DNA of 64,000 bases from Simplicispira sedimenti (lineage in GTDB: Bacteria; Pseudomonadota; Gammaproteobacteria; Burkholderiales; Burkholderiaceae_C), in NCBI RefSeq assembly GCF_022760965.1, contig NZ_JAKVIJ010000001.1, forward strand, positions 434,001 to 498,000. The letters run 5' to 3'. Under the pieces are notes generated by a model. It worked only from the letters and a program-made list of their open reading frames with translations. It ran no database searches and was not told the origin of the DNA. Both the position numbers and the translations under genes were made by a program. Positions 53,345 to 63,433 of this stretch are shown here, piece after piece (within the stretch, counting starts at the first letter, position 1; each line of letters starts with the position of its first letter).

Positions 53345-54256
53345 TCATTCCACCTTGAAGTGGGCCAGCGCCGGGTCGCCCGGCGGGTAGCGCAGGTCCA
53401 GGTTGCGCAGCACCTCGCGCAGCACGGTGGCGATCATCAGGTTGCGGTGCGTCTTGGAGTCGGCCGGCACGATGGTCCAGGGCGCCCAGGGCGTGTGGGT
53501 GGCAGCCAGCAACTGCTCGTAGGCGTGCTGGTACTGGGCCCACTGTTTGCGTGCATCGATGTCGCTCATCGCGAACTTCCAGTGCTTGGTGGGGTCGTCC
53601 AGGCGCTCCTGCAGGCGCTGGCGTTGTTCGTCGCGGCTGATGTGCAGCATGAACTTGAGCACGATGGTGCCGGTCTGGCTCAGCATGCGCTCGAAGTCAT
53701 TGATATGGCCATAGCGCTGGTGCTGCTGCTCGGGCGTGATCCAGCCGTTGACCACGGGCACCAGCACGTCCTCGTAGTGGCTGCGGTTGAAGATGGTGAT
53801 GTCGCCCGCCTGCGGCACCTGCTGGTGGATGCGCCAGAGGTAGTCGTGCGCGCGCTCGGCCTCGTTGGGGGCCTTCCAGCCCACGGTGTGCACGCCCAGC
53901 GCGCTCATGCGGCCGAACACGCCGCGGATGGTGCCGTCCTTGCCGGAGGTGTCCGTGCCCTGCAGGATCACCAGCAGCTTGTAGCGCTTGTCGGCGTAGA
54001 ACAGGTTCTGCAGTTCGTCCAGTTCCAGCGCGAGCGATTCGACCAACGCCTTGTCCTGGTTCTTTTCGCCGGAGGAAAAGGGCTTGTCCGCCGGGTCGAA
54101 GTCCTGCAGCGACACCTCGCCCCGGTGCTTGCCGGTCTTGCGCCGCTCGGGCTGGCCGTCATTGCGCAGGTCCTGCGCAGAGCTGCCCACATCGGGCTGC
54201 CAGCGGCCCCAGCGCTTGGCCAGGTCTTTGTTGCGGCTTTCAAAAGGGGCTTGCAT
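53345..54256 (-). CDS. ppk2: Polyphosphate kinase 2 family protein
   Basis: 303 residues. A P-loop LQGTDTSGKDGTIRGVF, the FNRSHYEDVLVP segment and the RDEQRQRLQERLDDP/WKFAMSD/DIDARKQW region match PPK2, probably the single-domain class III-like group that phosphorylates nucleoside mono- and diphosphates from polyphosphate. Start ATG 54256. Cytoplasmic. Divergent from the PACE gene, with a repeat copy between. Confidence 0.92.
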   Translation of the reverse strand: MQAPFESRNKDLAKRWGRWQPDVGSSAQDLRNDGQPERRKTGKHRGEVSLQDFDPADKPFSSGEKNQDKALVESLALELDELQNLFYADKRYKLLVILQGTDTSGKDGTIRGVFGRMSALGVHTVGWKAPNEAERAHDYLWRIHQQVPQAGDITIFNRSHYEDVLVPVVNGWITPEQQHQRYGHINDFERMLSQTGTIVLKFMLHISRDEQRQRLQERLDDPTKHWKFAMSDIDARKQWAQYQHAYEQLLAATHTPWAPWTIVPADSKTHRNLMIATVLREVLRNLDLRYPPGDPALAHFKVE

Positions 54257-54321
54257 GCATGTCTCCTATGCCTGGGCTCTGAGGTTTGTCGCACAGCTTA
54301 ACCGGGTGTGACAGGTTTGTG

Positions 54322-54372
54322 AATGCTATTATTTTTATAGCTGTTGGCGCACGTTTTTATTGCGCTGGAGCC
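54322..54372 (-). repeat. Dispersed AGCTAT repeat, copy E
   Basis: On the minus strand, GGCTCCAGCGCAATAAAAAC is followed by CAACAGCTATAAAAATAATA and GCATT. Lies between ppk2 and the PACE gene. Confidence 0.7.
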
Positions 54373-54455
54373 CCGTTTCATTTGTGTCTTCCGCACTGCG
54401 GAGCGGGGTGAATAGGCCCAGTGGGTGGGCCGTGGCGCGGTACCATGCGCACCTG

Positions 54456-54932
54456 ATGTCTTCTCCTGCCCTGATTGCCGGGCTGCAGGGCGTGCGCCGC
54501 CGTGTGGTCTATGTCTCCATTTACGAACTCATTGCCATTGCGGTGGTCACGGTGGGCCTGTCCCGCTACACCGGGCAGGACATGGGCCACTCGGGCGTGA
54601 TGGCCGTGGTCTCCTCGGCGGTGGCCGTGGCCTGGAACATCCTCTTCAACACCTTGTTCGAGCGCTGGGAAGCACGCCAGGCTGTGCGCGGCCGCAGCCT
54701 GCGCCGGCGGGTGGCGCACGCCATCGGGTTCGAGGGCGGGCTGGTGTTCACCCTGGTGCCGCTGTTTGCCTGGTGGTTCGACATCAGCCTGTGGGAGGCG
54801 CTGCTCATGGACCTGGGCCTGATCGTGTTTTTCCTGTGCTACACCTTTGTGTTCAGTTGGGTGTTCGACAAGCTGTTCGGCTTGCCCGCATCGGCCCTGG
54901 GGTCTGCGGCGCTGGGCGCGGTGGAAAAGTAG
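54456..54932 (+). CDS. PACE-family (AceI-like) small multidrug efflux protein
   Basis: 158 residues, four helices in two tandem bacterial-transmembrane-pair domains. Each opens with the PACE motif: RRVVYVSIYELIAIAVVTVGL and RRVAHAIGFEGGLVFTLVPLF (shown in parts). The family exports chlorhexidine and related biocides, or polyamines. I chose ATG 54456 because the upstream in-frame residues are unlike the family. The SAH riboswitch begins about 20 bp after its stop. Confidence 0.85.
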   Translation: MSSPALIAGLQGVRRRVVYVSIYELIAIAVVTVGLSRYTGQDMGHSGVMAVVSSAVAVAWNILFNTLFERWEARQAVRGRSLRRRVAHAIGFEGGLVFTLVPLFAWWFDISLWEALLMDLGLIVFFLCYTFVFSWVFDKLFGLPASALGSAALGAVEK

Positions 54933-54951
54933 CCGGTAAAATCCCGCCCTG

Positions 54952-55029
54952 CCCCCAAGGAGCGTTGCAGCAGATCCCCTGCCGGATCTGTCAGGCTTGG
55001 GGAATCCAGTCACCCGCAACGACGCTCAC
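54952..55029 (+). ncRNA. S-adenosylhomocysteine (SAH) riboswitch
   Basis: P1 pairs CCCCAAG (54953-54959) with CTTGGGG (54996-55002). P4 pairs CAGATCC (54971-54977) with GGATCTG (54984-54990). The pseudoknot pairs GAGC-GTTGC (54960-54968) with GCAAC (55016-55020) and GCTC (55024-55027). The conserved AGGAGCGYUGC, CAGGCUYGGG and GCAACGRCGCUCA blocks are present in order. It directly precedes metH part 2. The known class turns expression on when SAH accumulates. Confidence 0.92.
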
Positions 55030-55055
55030 CTGTTCCGGGTTGTATTGCACAGGTG
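55027..55055 (+). promoter_or_regulatory. Hairpin over the metH ribosome site
   Basis: CACCTGT (55027-55033) pairs with ACAGGTG (55049-55055), burying the start of the AGGTGGG ribosome site of ATG 55062. Its 5' arm touches the end of the SAH-riboswitch pseudoknot, offering a translational off-state. Confidence 0.55.
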
Positions 55056-55061
55056 GGCTGC

Positions 55062-57782
<2,721 letters not shown>

Positions 57783-57789
57783 CTGAAGC

Positions 57790-57823
57790 GCCCGCCTGCG
57801 CCTGGCGGCGGGCATTCTTTCTT
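57790..57823 (+). terminator. Intrinsic terminator after metH part 2
   Basis: GCCCGCC (57790-57796) pairs with GGCGGGC (57807-57813) and is followed by ATTCTTTCTT. Confidence 0.75.
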
Positions 57824-57858
57824 GACGCAGGCGCCCAGGGGTACCAGACTTGGGCCCC

Positions 57859-59901
57859 ATGAATCTGCCCTCCCCACCGCCCGGCATGCCTGCGCCTGCG
57901 CTGCAAGCGCTGGCCGTGCTGTGTGCAGGGGCAGACAAGCCGGGATTGACGGCCCGCGTCCTGGACTATCTGCGTAGCCTGCCGGGCGTTGCACGCGCCG
58001 AGGTCGTGCCCGCTGGCGGCACGGCGCCAGGCGCCAGCGAGCGTGCCTATGCATGGACGGTCGGTGCCGCAGGCCCCAGGAAGATTGTGCTGGTGCTGGG
58101 CGACGCGGCAGCTTTTGCGCCCAGCGAGCCCTGGCTGGCCTTGTTTTGCCAGGTGCTGGAGCGCCTGGCGCAGGCCCAGCGCTTGCAGACCCTGGCCGAC
58201 CAATTGCAGCGCAGTGAGCAGCGCTTTCGCGACCTGTTCAACAACTCACCCGACCCGTGTTGGATCATTGAGAACGGCGCGTTCACCGACTGCAACCTGG
58301 CGGCGGTGCAGGCGCTGGGCTATGCACGGCGCGAAGACATCCTGCAGCACCCCTCGCGGCTCTCGCCCGAGTTCCAGCCCGACGGACGCTCCTCGTTCGA
58401 CAAGGCCGAGGAGATGATGCAGCGCGCGCTGCGCGATGGCCTGGCGCGCTTTGAATGGGAGCATTGCCGTGCCGATGGCCGCAGCCTGCCGGTCGAGGTG
58501 ACGCTGGCGCGGCTGGAGCTGCAGGACCATGCCGTGCTGTACTGCGTCTGGCGTGACATCACCGACCGCAAGCAGGCCGAGGAAGAGGCCTACCAGCTCG
58601 CCTTCTTTGATCCACTCACCGGTCTGCCCAACCGGCGCCTGCTGCACGATCGCCTGCAACAGAGCATGGCTGCCAGTGCGCGCAGCGGCAAGTACCGCGC
58701 CTTGCTGTACCTGGACCTGGACCATTTCAAGAACCTCAACGACACCCACGGCCATGCGATGGGGGACCGCCTGCTGATCGAGATGGCGCAGCGCCTGCGC
58801 ACCTGTGTGCGCGAGGGCGACACGGTCGCGCGCCTGGGCGGAGACGAGTTCGTGCTGCTGGTGCAGCAGCTCGATGAAGACCTGGAAACCGCCGTGGCCC
58901 AGGCGGGCAGGATTGGCGACAAGGTGGTTGCGCAGTTGTCACAGCCCTGTGCCATCGGTGCGGTGCAGTACCAGGGCAGCGCCAGCGTGGGGGTGTCCAT
59001 GTTTTTGGGCCATGCGCTGGGCACCGACGAACTGCTCAAGCGCGCCGACCTGGCCATGTACCAGGCCAAGGCTGCCGGGCGCAACACGGTGCGGTTTTTC
59101 GATCCGGCGATCCAGGCGCGCCTCAATGCCCGCGCCGCATTGGAAGCGGACCTGCGCCAGGCCGTACACCGCAACGAGCTGGTGTTGCACTACCAGCCCC
59201 AGGTGGACACCCAGGGCCGCTGTCTGGGTGTGGAGGCCCTGGTGCGCTGGGAACACCCGCAGCGCGGGCAGGTGCAGCCGCTGGACTTCATTCCGCTGGC
59301 CGAGGAGACGGGGCTGATCCTGCCCATCGGGCAATGGGTGCTGTGCCAAGCCTGCCGCACCATGGCCGCATGGGAGGCCGACCCGCGCCTGGCCGGGCTG
59401 GGCATGGCCGTGAATGTGAGCGCACGCCAGTTTCACCAGCCAGACTTCGTGCACAACGTGCGCGAACAACTGCGCGCGCATGGCATCGCTCCATCGCTGC
59501 TCAAGCTCGAAATCACCGAAAGCATGTTGCTGGACAACATCGAGCAGACCATAGAAACCATGCAGACACTCCGGGCGCTGGGGGTGCGCTTTTCGCTGGA
59601 CGACTTTGGCACGGGCTACTCCTCGCTCAACTATGTCAAGCGCCTGCCGCTGGACCAGATCAAGATCGACAAGTCCTTTGTGCGCGACATCCTGAGCGAC
59701 CCCAACGATGCGGCCATTTGCCGCACCGTGATTGCCATGGGGCGCAGCCTGGGGCTGTCCACGCTGGCCGAAGGGGTGGAGCAGCCCGCGCAGTGGGACT
59801 TTCTGGCGCAGGAGGGGTGCGATGCGGCCCAGGGCTACCTGTACGCGCGGCCCATGGCGTTGCCAGACCTGCAGGCCTGGCTGGGGCGCCAGCGGCTGTG
59901 A
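57859..59901 (+). CDS. PAS-GGDEF-EAL cyclic-di-GMP enzyme
   Basis: 680 residues, soluble. A poorly conserved ~110-residue N-terminus is followed by PAS (~120-240: RFRDLFNNSPDPCWII...VLYCVWRDIT). The diguanylate cyclase domain has an intact RLGGDEF. The phosphodiesterase domain has VEALVRW, NVSARQF, LEITESMLL and DDFGTGYSSLNYVKRLPLD. Both catalytic signatures are intact, so dual or switchable activity is possible. ATG 57859 is chosen. Its stop abuts the convergent aroK stop with no gap. Confidence 0.92.
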   Translation: MNLPSPPPGMPAPALQALAVLCAGADKPGLTARVLDYLRSLPGVARAEVVPAGGTAPGASERAYAWTVGAAGPRKIVLVLGDAAAFAPSEPWLALFCQVLERLAQAQRLQTLADQLQRSEQRFRDLFNNSPDPCWIIENGAFTDCNLAAVQALGYARREDILQHPSRLSPEFQPDGRSSFDKAEEMMQRALRDGLARFEWEHCRADGRSLPVEVTLARLELQDHAVLYCVWRDITDRKQAEEEAYQLAFFDPLTGLPNRRLLHDRLQQSMAASARSGKYRALLYLDLDHFKNLNDTHGHAMGDRLLIEMAQRLRTCVREGDTVARLGGDEFVLLVQQLDEDLETAVAQAGRIGDKVVAQLSQPCAIGAVQYQGSASVGVSMFLGHALGTDELLKRADLAMYQAKAAGRNTVRFFDPAIQARLNARAALEADLRQAVHRNELVLHYQPQVDTQGRCLGVEALVRWEHPQRGQVQPLDFIPLAEETGLILPIGQWVLCQACRTMAAWEADPRLAGLGMAVNVSARQFHQPDFVHNVREQLRAHGIAPSLLKLEITESMLLDNIEQTIETMQTLRALGVRFSLDDFGTGYSSLNYVKRLPLDQIKIDKSFVRDILSDPNDAAICRTVIAMGRSLGLSTLAEGVEQPAQWDFLAQEGCDAAQGYLYARPMALPDLQAWLGRQRL

Positions 59902-60480
59902 TCAGGGGGCGGCTTGCGGCGTGAGGCCCGCGAGGTCCAGCTGCATCACGATCATGTTCACCAGGGTACCCACCGAGGGGCGGCCGGTTTCGATGACGTA
60001 ATGCGCCGTCTGCCGGTACAGCGGGTCGCGCTGGGCGTACAGCTCGCGCAGGCGCTCCAGCGGCTGGGCCACCTGCAGCAGCGGGCGCGTCTTGTCGTGG
60101 CGGATGCGGCGGAAGATGTCGTCGGGCGATGCGCGCAGGTACATCACCGCGCCAAAGCGGCGCAGGCAGTCGCGGTTCTCGGGGCGCAGCACGGCGCCGC
60201 CGCCGGTGGACAGCACCATGCCGCCGGGGCGCTGGGCGATGTCGGCCAACGCCTCGGACTCCAGCGTCCGGAAACGCTCCTCGCCCTCGGCTTCAAAGAA
60301 CTGGCGGATGCTGCAGCCCAGTTGCTTTTCCAGGTGGTGGTCCAGATCGACAAAGGGCACCCCCATGCGCTGGGCCAGCTGCCGGCCCACGGTGGACTTG
60401 CCTGCGCCCGGCATGCCCACCAGTGCGCAGCGCAGCGCCCGCTCGGGCGTTTGTGGCTGCGGCGGCGTGTGGGCGTTCAT
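59902..60480 (-). CDS. aroK: Shikimate kinase
   Basis: 192 residues. P-loop VGMPGAGKSTVGRQLA, Mg/shikimate Asp in FVDLDHHLE, shikimate-binding Arg in ERFRTLE, STGGGAVL and the lid RHDKTRPLL. Phosphorylates shikimate in aromatic amino-acid synthesis. Start ATG 60480 overlaps the stop of the upstream ferredoxin-NADP reductase gene (ATGA), an unusual pairing because aroK normally precedes aroB. A second aroK elsewhere is therefore possible. Confidence 0.88.
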   Translation of the reverse strand: MNAHTPPQPQTPERALRCALVGMPGAGKSTVGRQLAQRMGVPFVDLDHHLEKQLGCSIRQFFEAEGEERFRTLESEALADIAQRPGGMVLSTGGGAVLRPENRDCLRRFGAVMYLRASPDDIFRRIRHDKTRPLLQVAQPLERLRELYAQRDPLYRQTAHYVIETGRPSVGTLVNMIVMQLDLAGLTPQAAP

Positions 60481-61250
60481 TTTTCGACGAAGGCGCGCTC
60501 GATCACAAAGTCGCCGGGGCGCGTGGTGTTGCCTTCCTCGAAGTCGGCATGTTCCAGCATCTGCTTGAGGTCGGCCAGCATCTCGGGGCTGCCGCACAGC
60601 ATCACGCGGTCGTTGATTGGGTCCAGTGCGGGCAGGCCCAGGTCGGTGAACAGCTTGCCGGTCTTGATGAGATCGGTGATGCGGCCCTGGTTGCGGAAGG
60701 GCTCGCGCGTGACCGTAGGGTAGTACTTGAGCTGCTGGCTCACCAGCTCGCCCAGGAACTCGTGCTGGGGCAACTCCTGGGTGATGTAGTCGTGGTAGGC
60801 CAGCTCATTGACCTGGCGCACGCCGTGCACCAGCACCACATGCTCGAAGCGCTCGTAGGTTTCGGGGTCGCGGATCACGCTCATGAACGGTGCCAGGCCC
60901 GTGCCGGTGGACAGCAGGTACAGCCGCTTGCCCGGCAGCAGGTAGTCGATGAGCAGCGTGCCCGTGGGCTTTTTGCCCACGATGATGGTGTCGCCCACCT
61001 GGATGTGTTGCAGGCGCGAGGTCAGCGGGCCGTCGGGCACCTTGATGGAGAGGAATTCCAGCGTCTCTTCGTAATTGGCGCTCACGATGCTGTACGCGCG
61101 CAGCAGCGGCTTGTCGTTCACCTTCAGGCCAATCATGGTGAAGTGCCCGTTCGAGAACCGCAGCGCCGGGTCCCGGGTGGTGGTGAAGCTGAAAAGCCGA
61201 TCCGTCCAGTGGTGCACGGTCAGCACGCGTTCTTCGTGAAATGCGCTCAT
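60477..61250 (-). CDS. fpr: Ferredoxin/flavodoxin-NADP reductase
   Basis: 257 residues. FAD-binding LLRAYSIVSANYEETLEF and KPTGTLLIDYL, NADP-binding LLSTGTGLAPFMSVIRD and CGSPEMLADLK, and C-terminal VIERAFVEK as in the bacterial Fpr type. Supplies or withdraws electrons from ferredoxin. First gene of a two-gene leftward operon with aroK. About 60 bp upstream begins the MITE-like element, so its promoter may be affected by it. Confidence 0.93.
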   Translation of the reverse strand: MSAFHEERVLTVHHWTDRLFSFTTTRDPALRFSNGHFTMIGLKVNDKPLLRAYSIVSANYEETLEFLSIKVPDGPLTSRLQHIQVGDTIIVGKKPTGTLLIDYLLPGKRLYLLSTGTGLAPFMSVIRDPETYERFEHVVLVHGVRQVNELAYHDYITQELPQHEFLGELVSQQLKYYPTVTREPFRNQGRITDLIKTGKLFTDLGLPALDPINDRVMLCGSPEMLADLKQMLEHADFEEGNTTRPGDFVIERAFVEK

Positions 61251-61313
61251 GGTGTGGTCAGTCAGGAGAAAAGAAGAGAGAAAAGGGCGGGGCTTCTTAC
61301 TGCGCCAATACGG

Positions 61314-61585
61314 CTAGGGCCTGTTCACACTATTTTTGCCAGTGCGAACACGGTGCAAACCGCGCCAATCTAGGCGCGGGACGACGCCAAGGCCGGGGCC
61401 TTGGCTAGGAGTGCAACGACGAGTGGCCCGGTTTTCACCGTGTTCCCTTCGGGTTGCGACCAAAAAGGGCCATGCGCGGCGTTGCAAAGCCTCGCTGGGG
61501 CTGCACCCCAGCTTCGTTTGGCGTCTTGCGCCTGGCCCTTTTTGATCGCAACGCATCTGGTAAAAATAGTGTGAACAGGCCCTAG
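61314..61585. mobile_element. 272-bp MITE-like element with nested inverted repeats
   Basis: Terminal inverted repeats of 29 bp (61314-61342 and 61557-61585) begin CTAGGGCCTGTTCACACTAT and differ at one base. Inside, a second arm pair (about 61453-61477 and 61528-61553; core CAAAAAGGGCC) matches with two mismatches, and GAACACGGTG/CACCGTGTTC is a third. No transposase gene is present. CTAG at both ends suggests TA or CTAG target duplication, as in IS630/Tc1-type elements. Confidence 0.85.
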
Positions 61586-61697
61586 TTTCTTCGATTTGTT
61601 ATTGCTTTGGGGCATAAGTCAAACGACACATCCGACCACCCCATGGCGCGGGAAAACCCGCATATTGTCCGTCAAACCACCTGTGCCTGGCCAGGCT

Positions 61698-63242
61698 TCA
61701 GTCGTGCAGCGTGCGCCGGTACTGCATGGCCTCGGCCACATGGGCCACTTGCGTGCCTTCGGCGCCCGCCAGATCGGCGATGGTGCGGGCCACCTTGAGC
61801 GCCCGGTGCGTGGCGCGGGCCGACCAGCCCAGCCGTGCCGCTGCGGTCTGCAGAAACTGCGCCGCTGCGGGCTCCAGCCGGGCCTGGGCGTCGATCTGCT
61901 GCCCGTGCAAAGCCTGGTTGGGCGCGCCCTGGCGCTGCAAGGCCCGTTGGCGGGCCAGGGCCACGCGCGAGCGCACCACGGCGCTGGCCTCGCCTGCGCT
62001 GGCCTGCAGCAGCTCTTGCGGTGCCAGGGCAGGCACTTCCACATGCAGGTCGATGCGGTCCAGCAGCGGGCCGCTGAGCTTGGCCTGGTAGCGCGCCACC
62101 TGGTCGGGGGTGCAGCGGCAGGCGCGCCGTGCGTCCCCCCGGTGCCCGCAGGGGCAGGGGTTCATGGCAGCAACGAGCTGAAAGCGCGCCGGGAACTCAG
62201 CGCTTTGCGCTGCGCGCGCAATGGTGATGCGCCCGGTCTCCAGCGGTTCGCGCAGCGCTTCGAGCGCGGCGCGCGGGAACTCGGGCAGCTCGTCCAGGAA
62301 CAGCACCCCGTGGTGCGCCAGTGAAATCTCCCCCGGCCTGGGTGGCGAGCCCCCGCCCACCAGCGCCACGGCGCTGGCCGTGTGGTGTGGCTGGCGTGTG
62401 GGTCTGCGGGCCCAGTGCTCCAGCGCAAAGCTGCCCGCCAGGCTGGCCACGGCGGCGCTCTCCAGCGCTTCGTCCACGGCCATGTCGGGCAGCAGGCCGG
62501 CAAAGCGCTGTGCCAGCATGGACTTGCCCGAACCCGGCGGCCCCGACATCAGCAGGCTGTGCCCGCCTGCGGCGGCAATCTCCAGCGCGCGCTTGGCGGC
62601 GGCCTGCCCCTTCACGTCTGCCAGGTCAGGGTAGGGGGTGGCCGCTCGCGCTGGCTGGGGCTGCATGCGCGCCCAGCCGCTGCCATCGGTGGCGGCGTCT
62701 TCCAGGGGCAGGGCGGCAGCGCCGTCGGGCAGGAACGGCTGCACCACATCCAGCAGATGGCGCGCACGCCAGACCTGGGTGCCGGGCACCAGCGCGGCCT
62801 CCTCGGCGCTGCCCGGGGGCAGCACCAGGCGCACGCCGGCCTGCATGCCGTGCAGCGCCAGGCTGGTGGCCAGGGCGCCGCGCACCGGGCGCAGTTCGCC
62901 CGAGAGCGAAAGCTCCCCCGCAAACTCCCAACCCGCCAGGCGTGCCGCGTCGATCTGGCCGCTGGCGGCCAGGATGCCCAGGGCAATGGGCAGGTCGAAG
63001 CGGCCCGAGTCCTTGGGCAGGTCGGCAGGGGCCAGGTTCACGGTGATGCGCTTGTTGCTGGGGAACTCCAGGCCCGCGTTCATCAGCGCCGAGCGCACGC
63101 GCTCGCGGGCCTCCTTCACCTCGACCTCGGCCAAGCCCACCAGCGTGAAGCTGGGCAGGCCGTTGGCCAGGTGCACCTCCACGGTGACGGGTGCCGCGGC
63201 CAGGCCCAGCAGCGCGCGGCTTTGCACCAAAGCAAGACTCAT
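61698..63242 (-). CDS. comM: YifB/ComM-type Mg-chelatase-like AAA+ ATPase
   Basis: 514 residues. N-terminal ChlI-like domain (VQSRALLGLAAAPVTVEVHL, LVGLAEVEVKEARERVRSAL), then AAA+ core with Walker A MSGPPGSGKSMLAQR and Walker B VLFLDELPEFPR. AAMNPCPCGHRGD, a Cys cluster and RIDLHVEVP with a C-terminal helical region complete the family pattern. ComM acts as a branch-migration helicase in natural transformation. Start ATG 63242. Divergent from the porin gene. Confidence 0.93.
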   Translation of the reverse strand: MSLALVQSRALLGLAAAPVTVEVHLANGLPSFTLVGLAEVEVKEARERVRSALMNAGLEFPSNKRITVNLAPADLPKDSGRFDLPIALGILAASGQIDAARLAGWEFAGELSLSGELRPVRGALATSLALHGMQAGVRLVLPPGSAEEAALVPGTQVWRARHLLDVVQPFLPDGAAALPLEDAATDGSGWARMQPQPARAATPYPDLADVKGQAAAKRALEIAAAGGHSLLMSGPPGSGKSMLAQRFAGLLPDMAVDEALESAAVASLAGSFALEHWARRPTRQPHHTASAVALVGGGSPPRPGEISLAHHGVLFLDELPEFPRAALEALREPLETGRITIARAAQSAEFPARFQLVAAMNPCPCGHRGDARRACRCTPDQVARYQAKLSGPLLDRIDLHVEVPALAPQELLQASAGEASAVVRSRVALARQRALQRQGAPNQALHGQQIDAQARLEPAAAQFLQTAAARLGWSARATHRALKVARTIADLAGAEGTQVAHVAEAMQYRRTLHD

Positions 63243-63288
63243 CGGCGGTGTTCTCCCCAATCAAGTGCAAGGCAGGGGCGGGGCCTGG

Positions 63289-63305
63289 TGCACCACAGCG
63301 GTGCG
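63289..63305 (+). promoter_or_regulatory. NtrC-type enhancer site
   Basis: TGCACC-ACAGC-GGTGCG matches the NtrC consensus TGCACCN5GGTGCA at 11 of 12 defined positions. It lies about 76 bp before a sigma-54 promoter. Confidence 0.7.
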
Positions 63306-63379
63306 TGCTCCCGCGCACAAGCCCCCGCACTGTAGCCGGGAACGGCGCCGCAGCGCGCCAGCGCAGGGGTGCAAGGGTT

Positions 63380-63396
63380 TGGCATGGTCTGTGCTT
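63380..63396 (+). promoter_or_regulatory. Sigma-54 promoter before the porin gene
   Basis: TGGCATGGTCTGTGCTT has the invariant GG (63381-63382) and GC (63393-63394) with exactly 10 bp between, two bases off consensus TGGCACGN4TTGCT. It is about 40 bp before ATG 63434. Confidence 0.7.
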
Positions 63397-63433
63397 TGAG
63401 GGCTTATCGCAACGAATCTTTACAGGAGTGACC

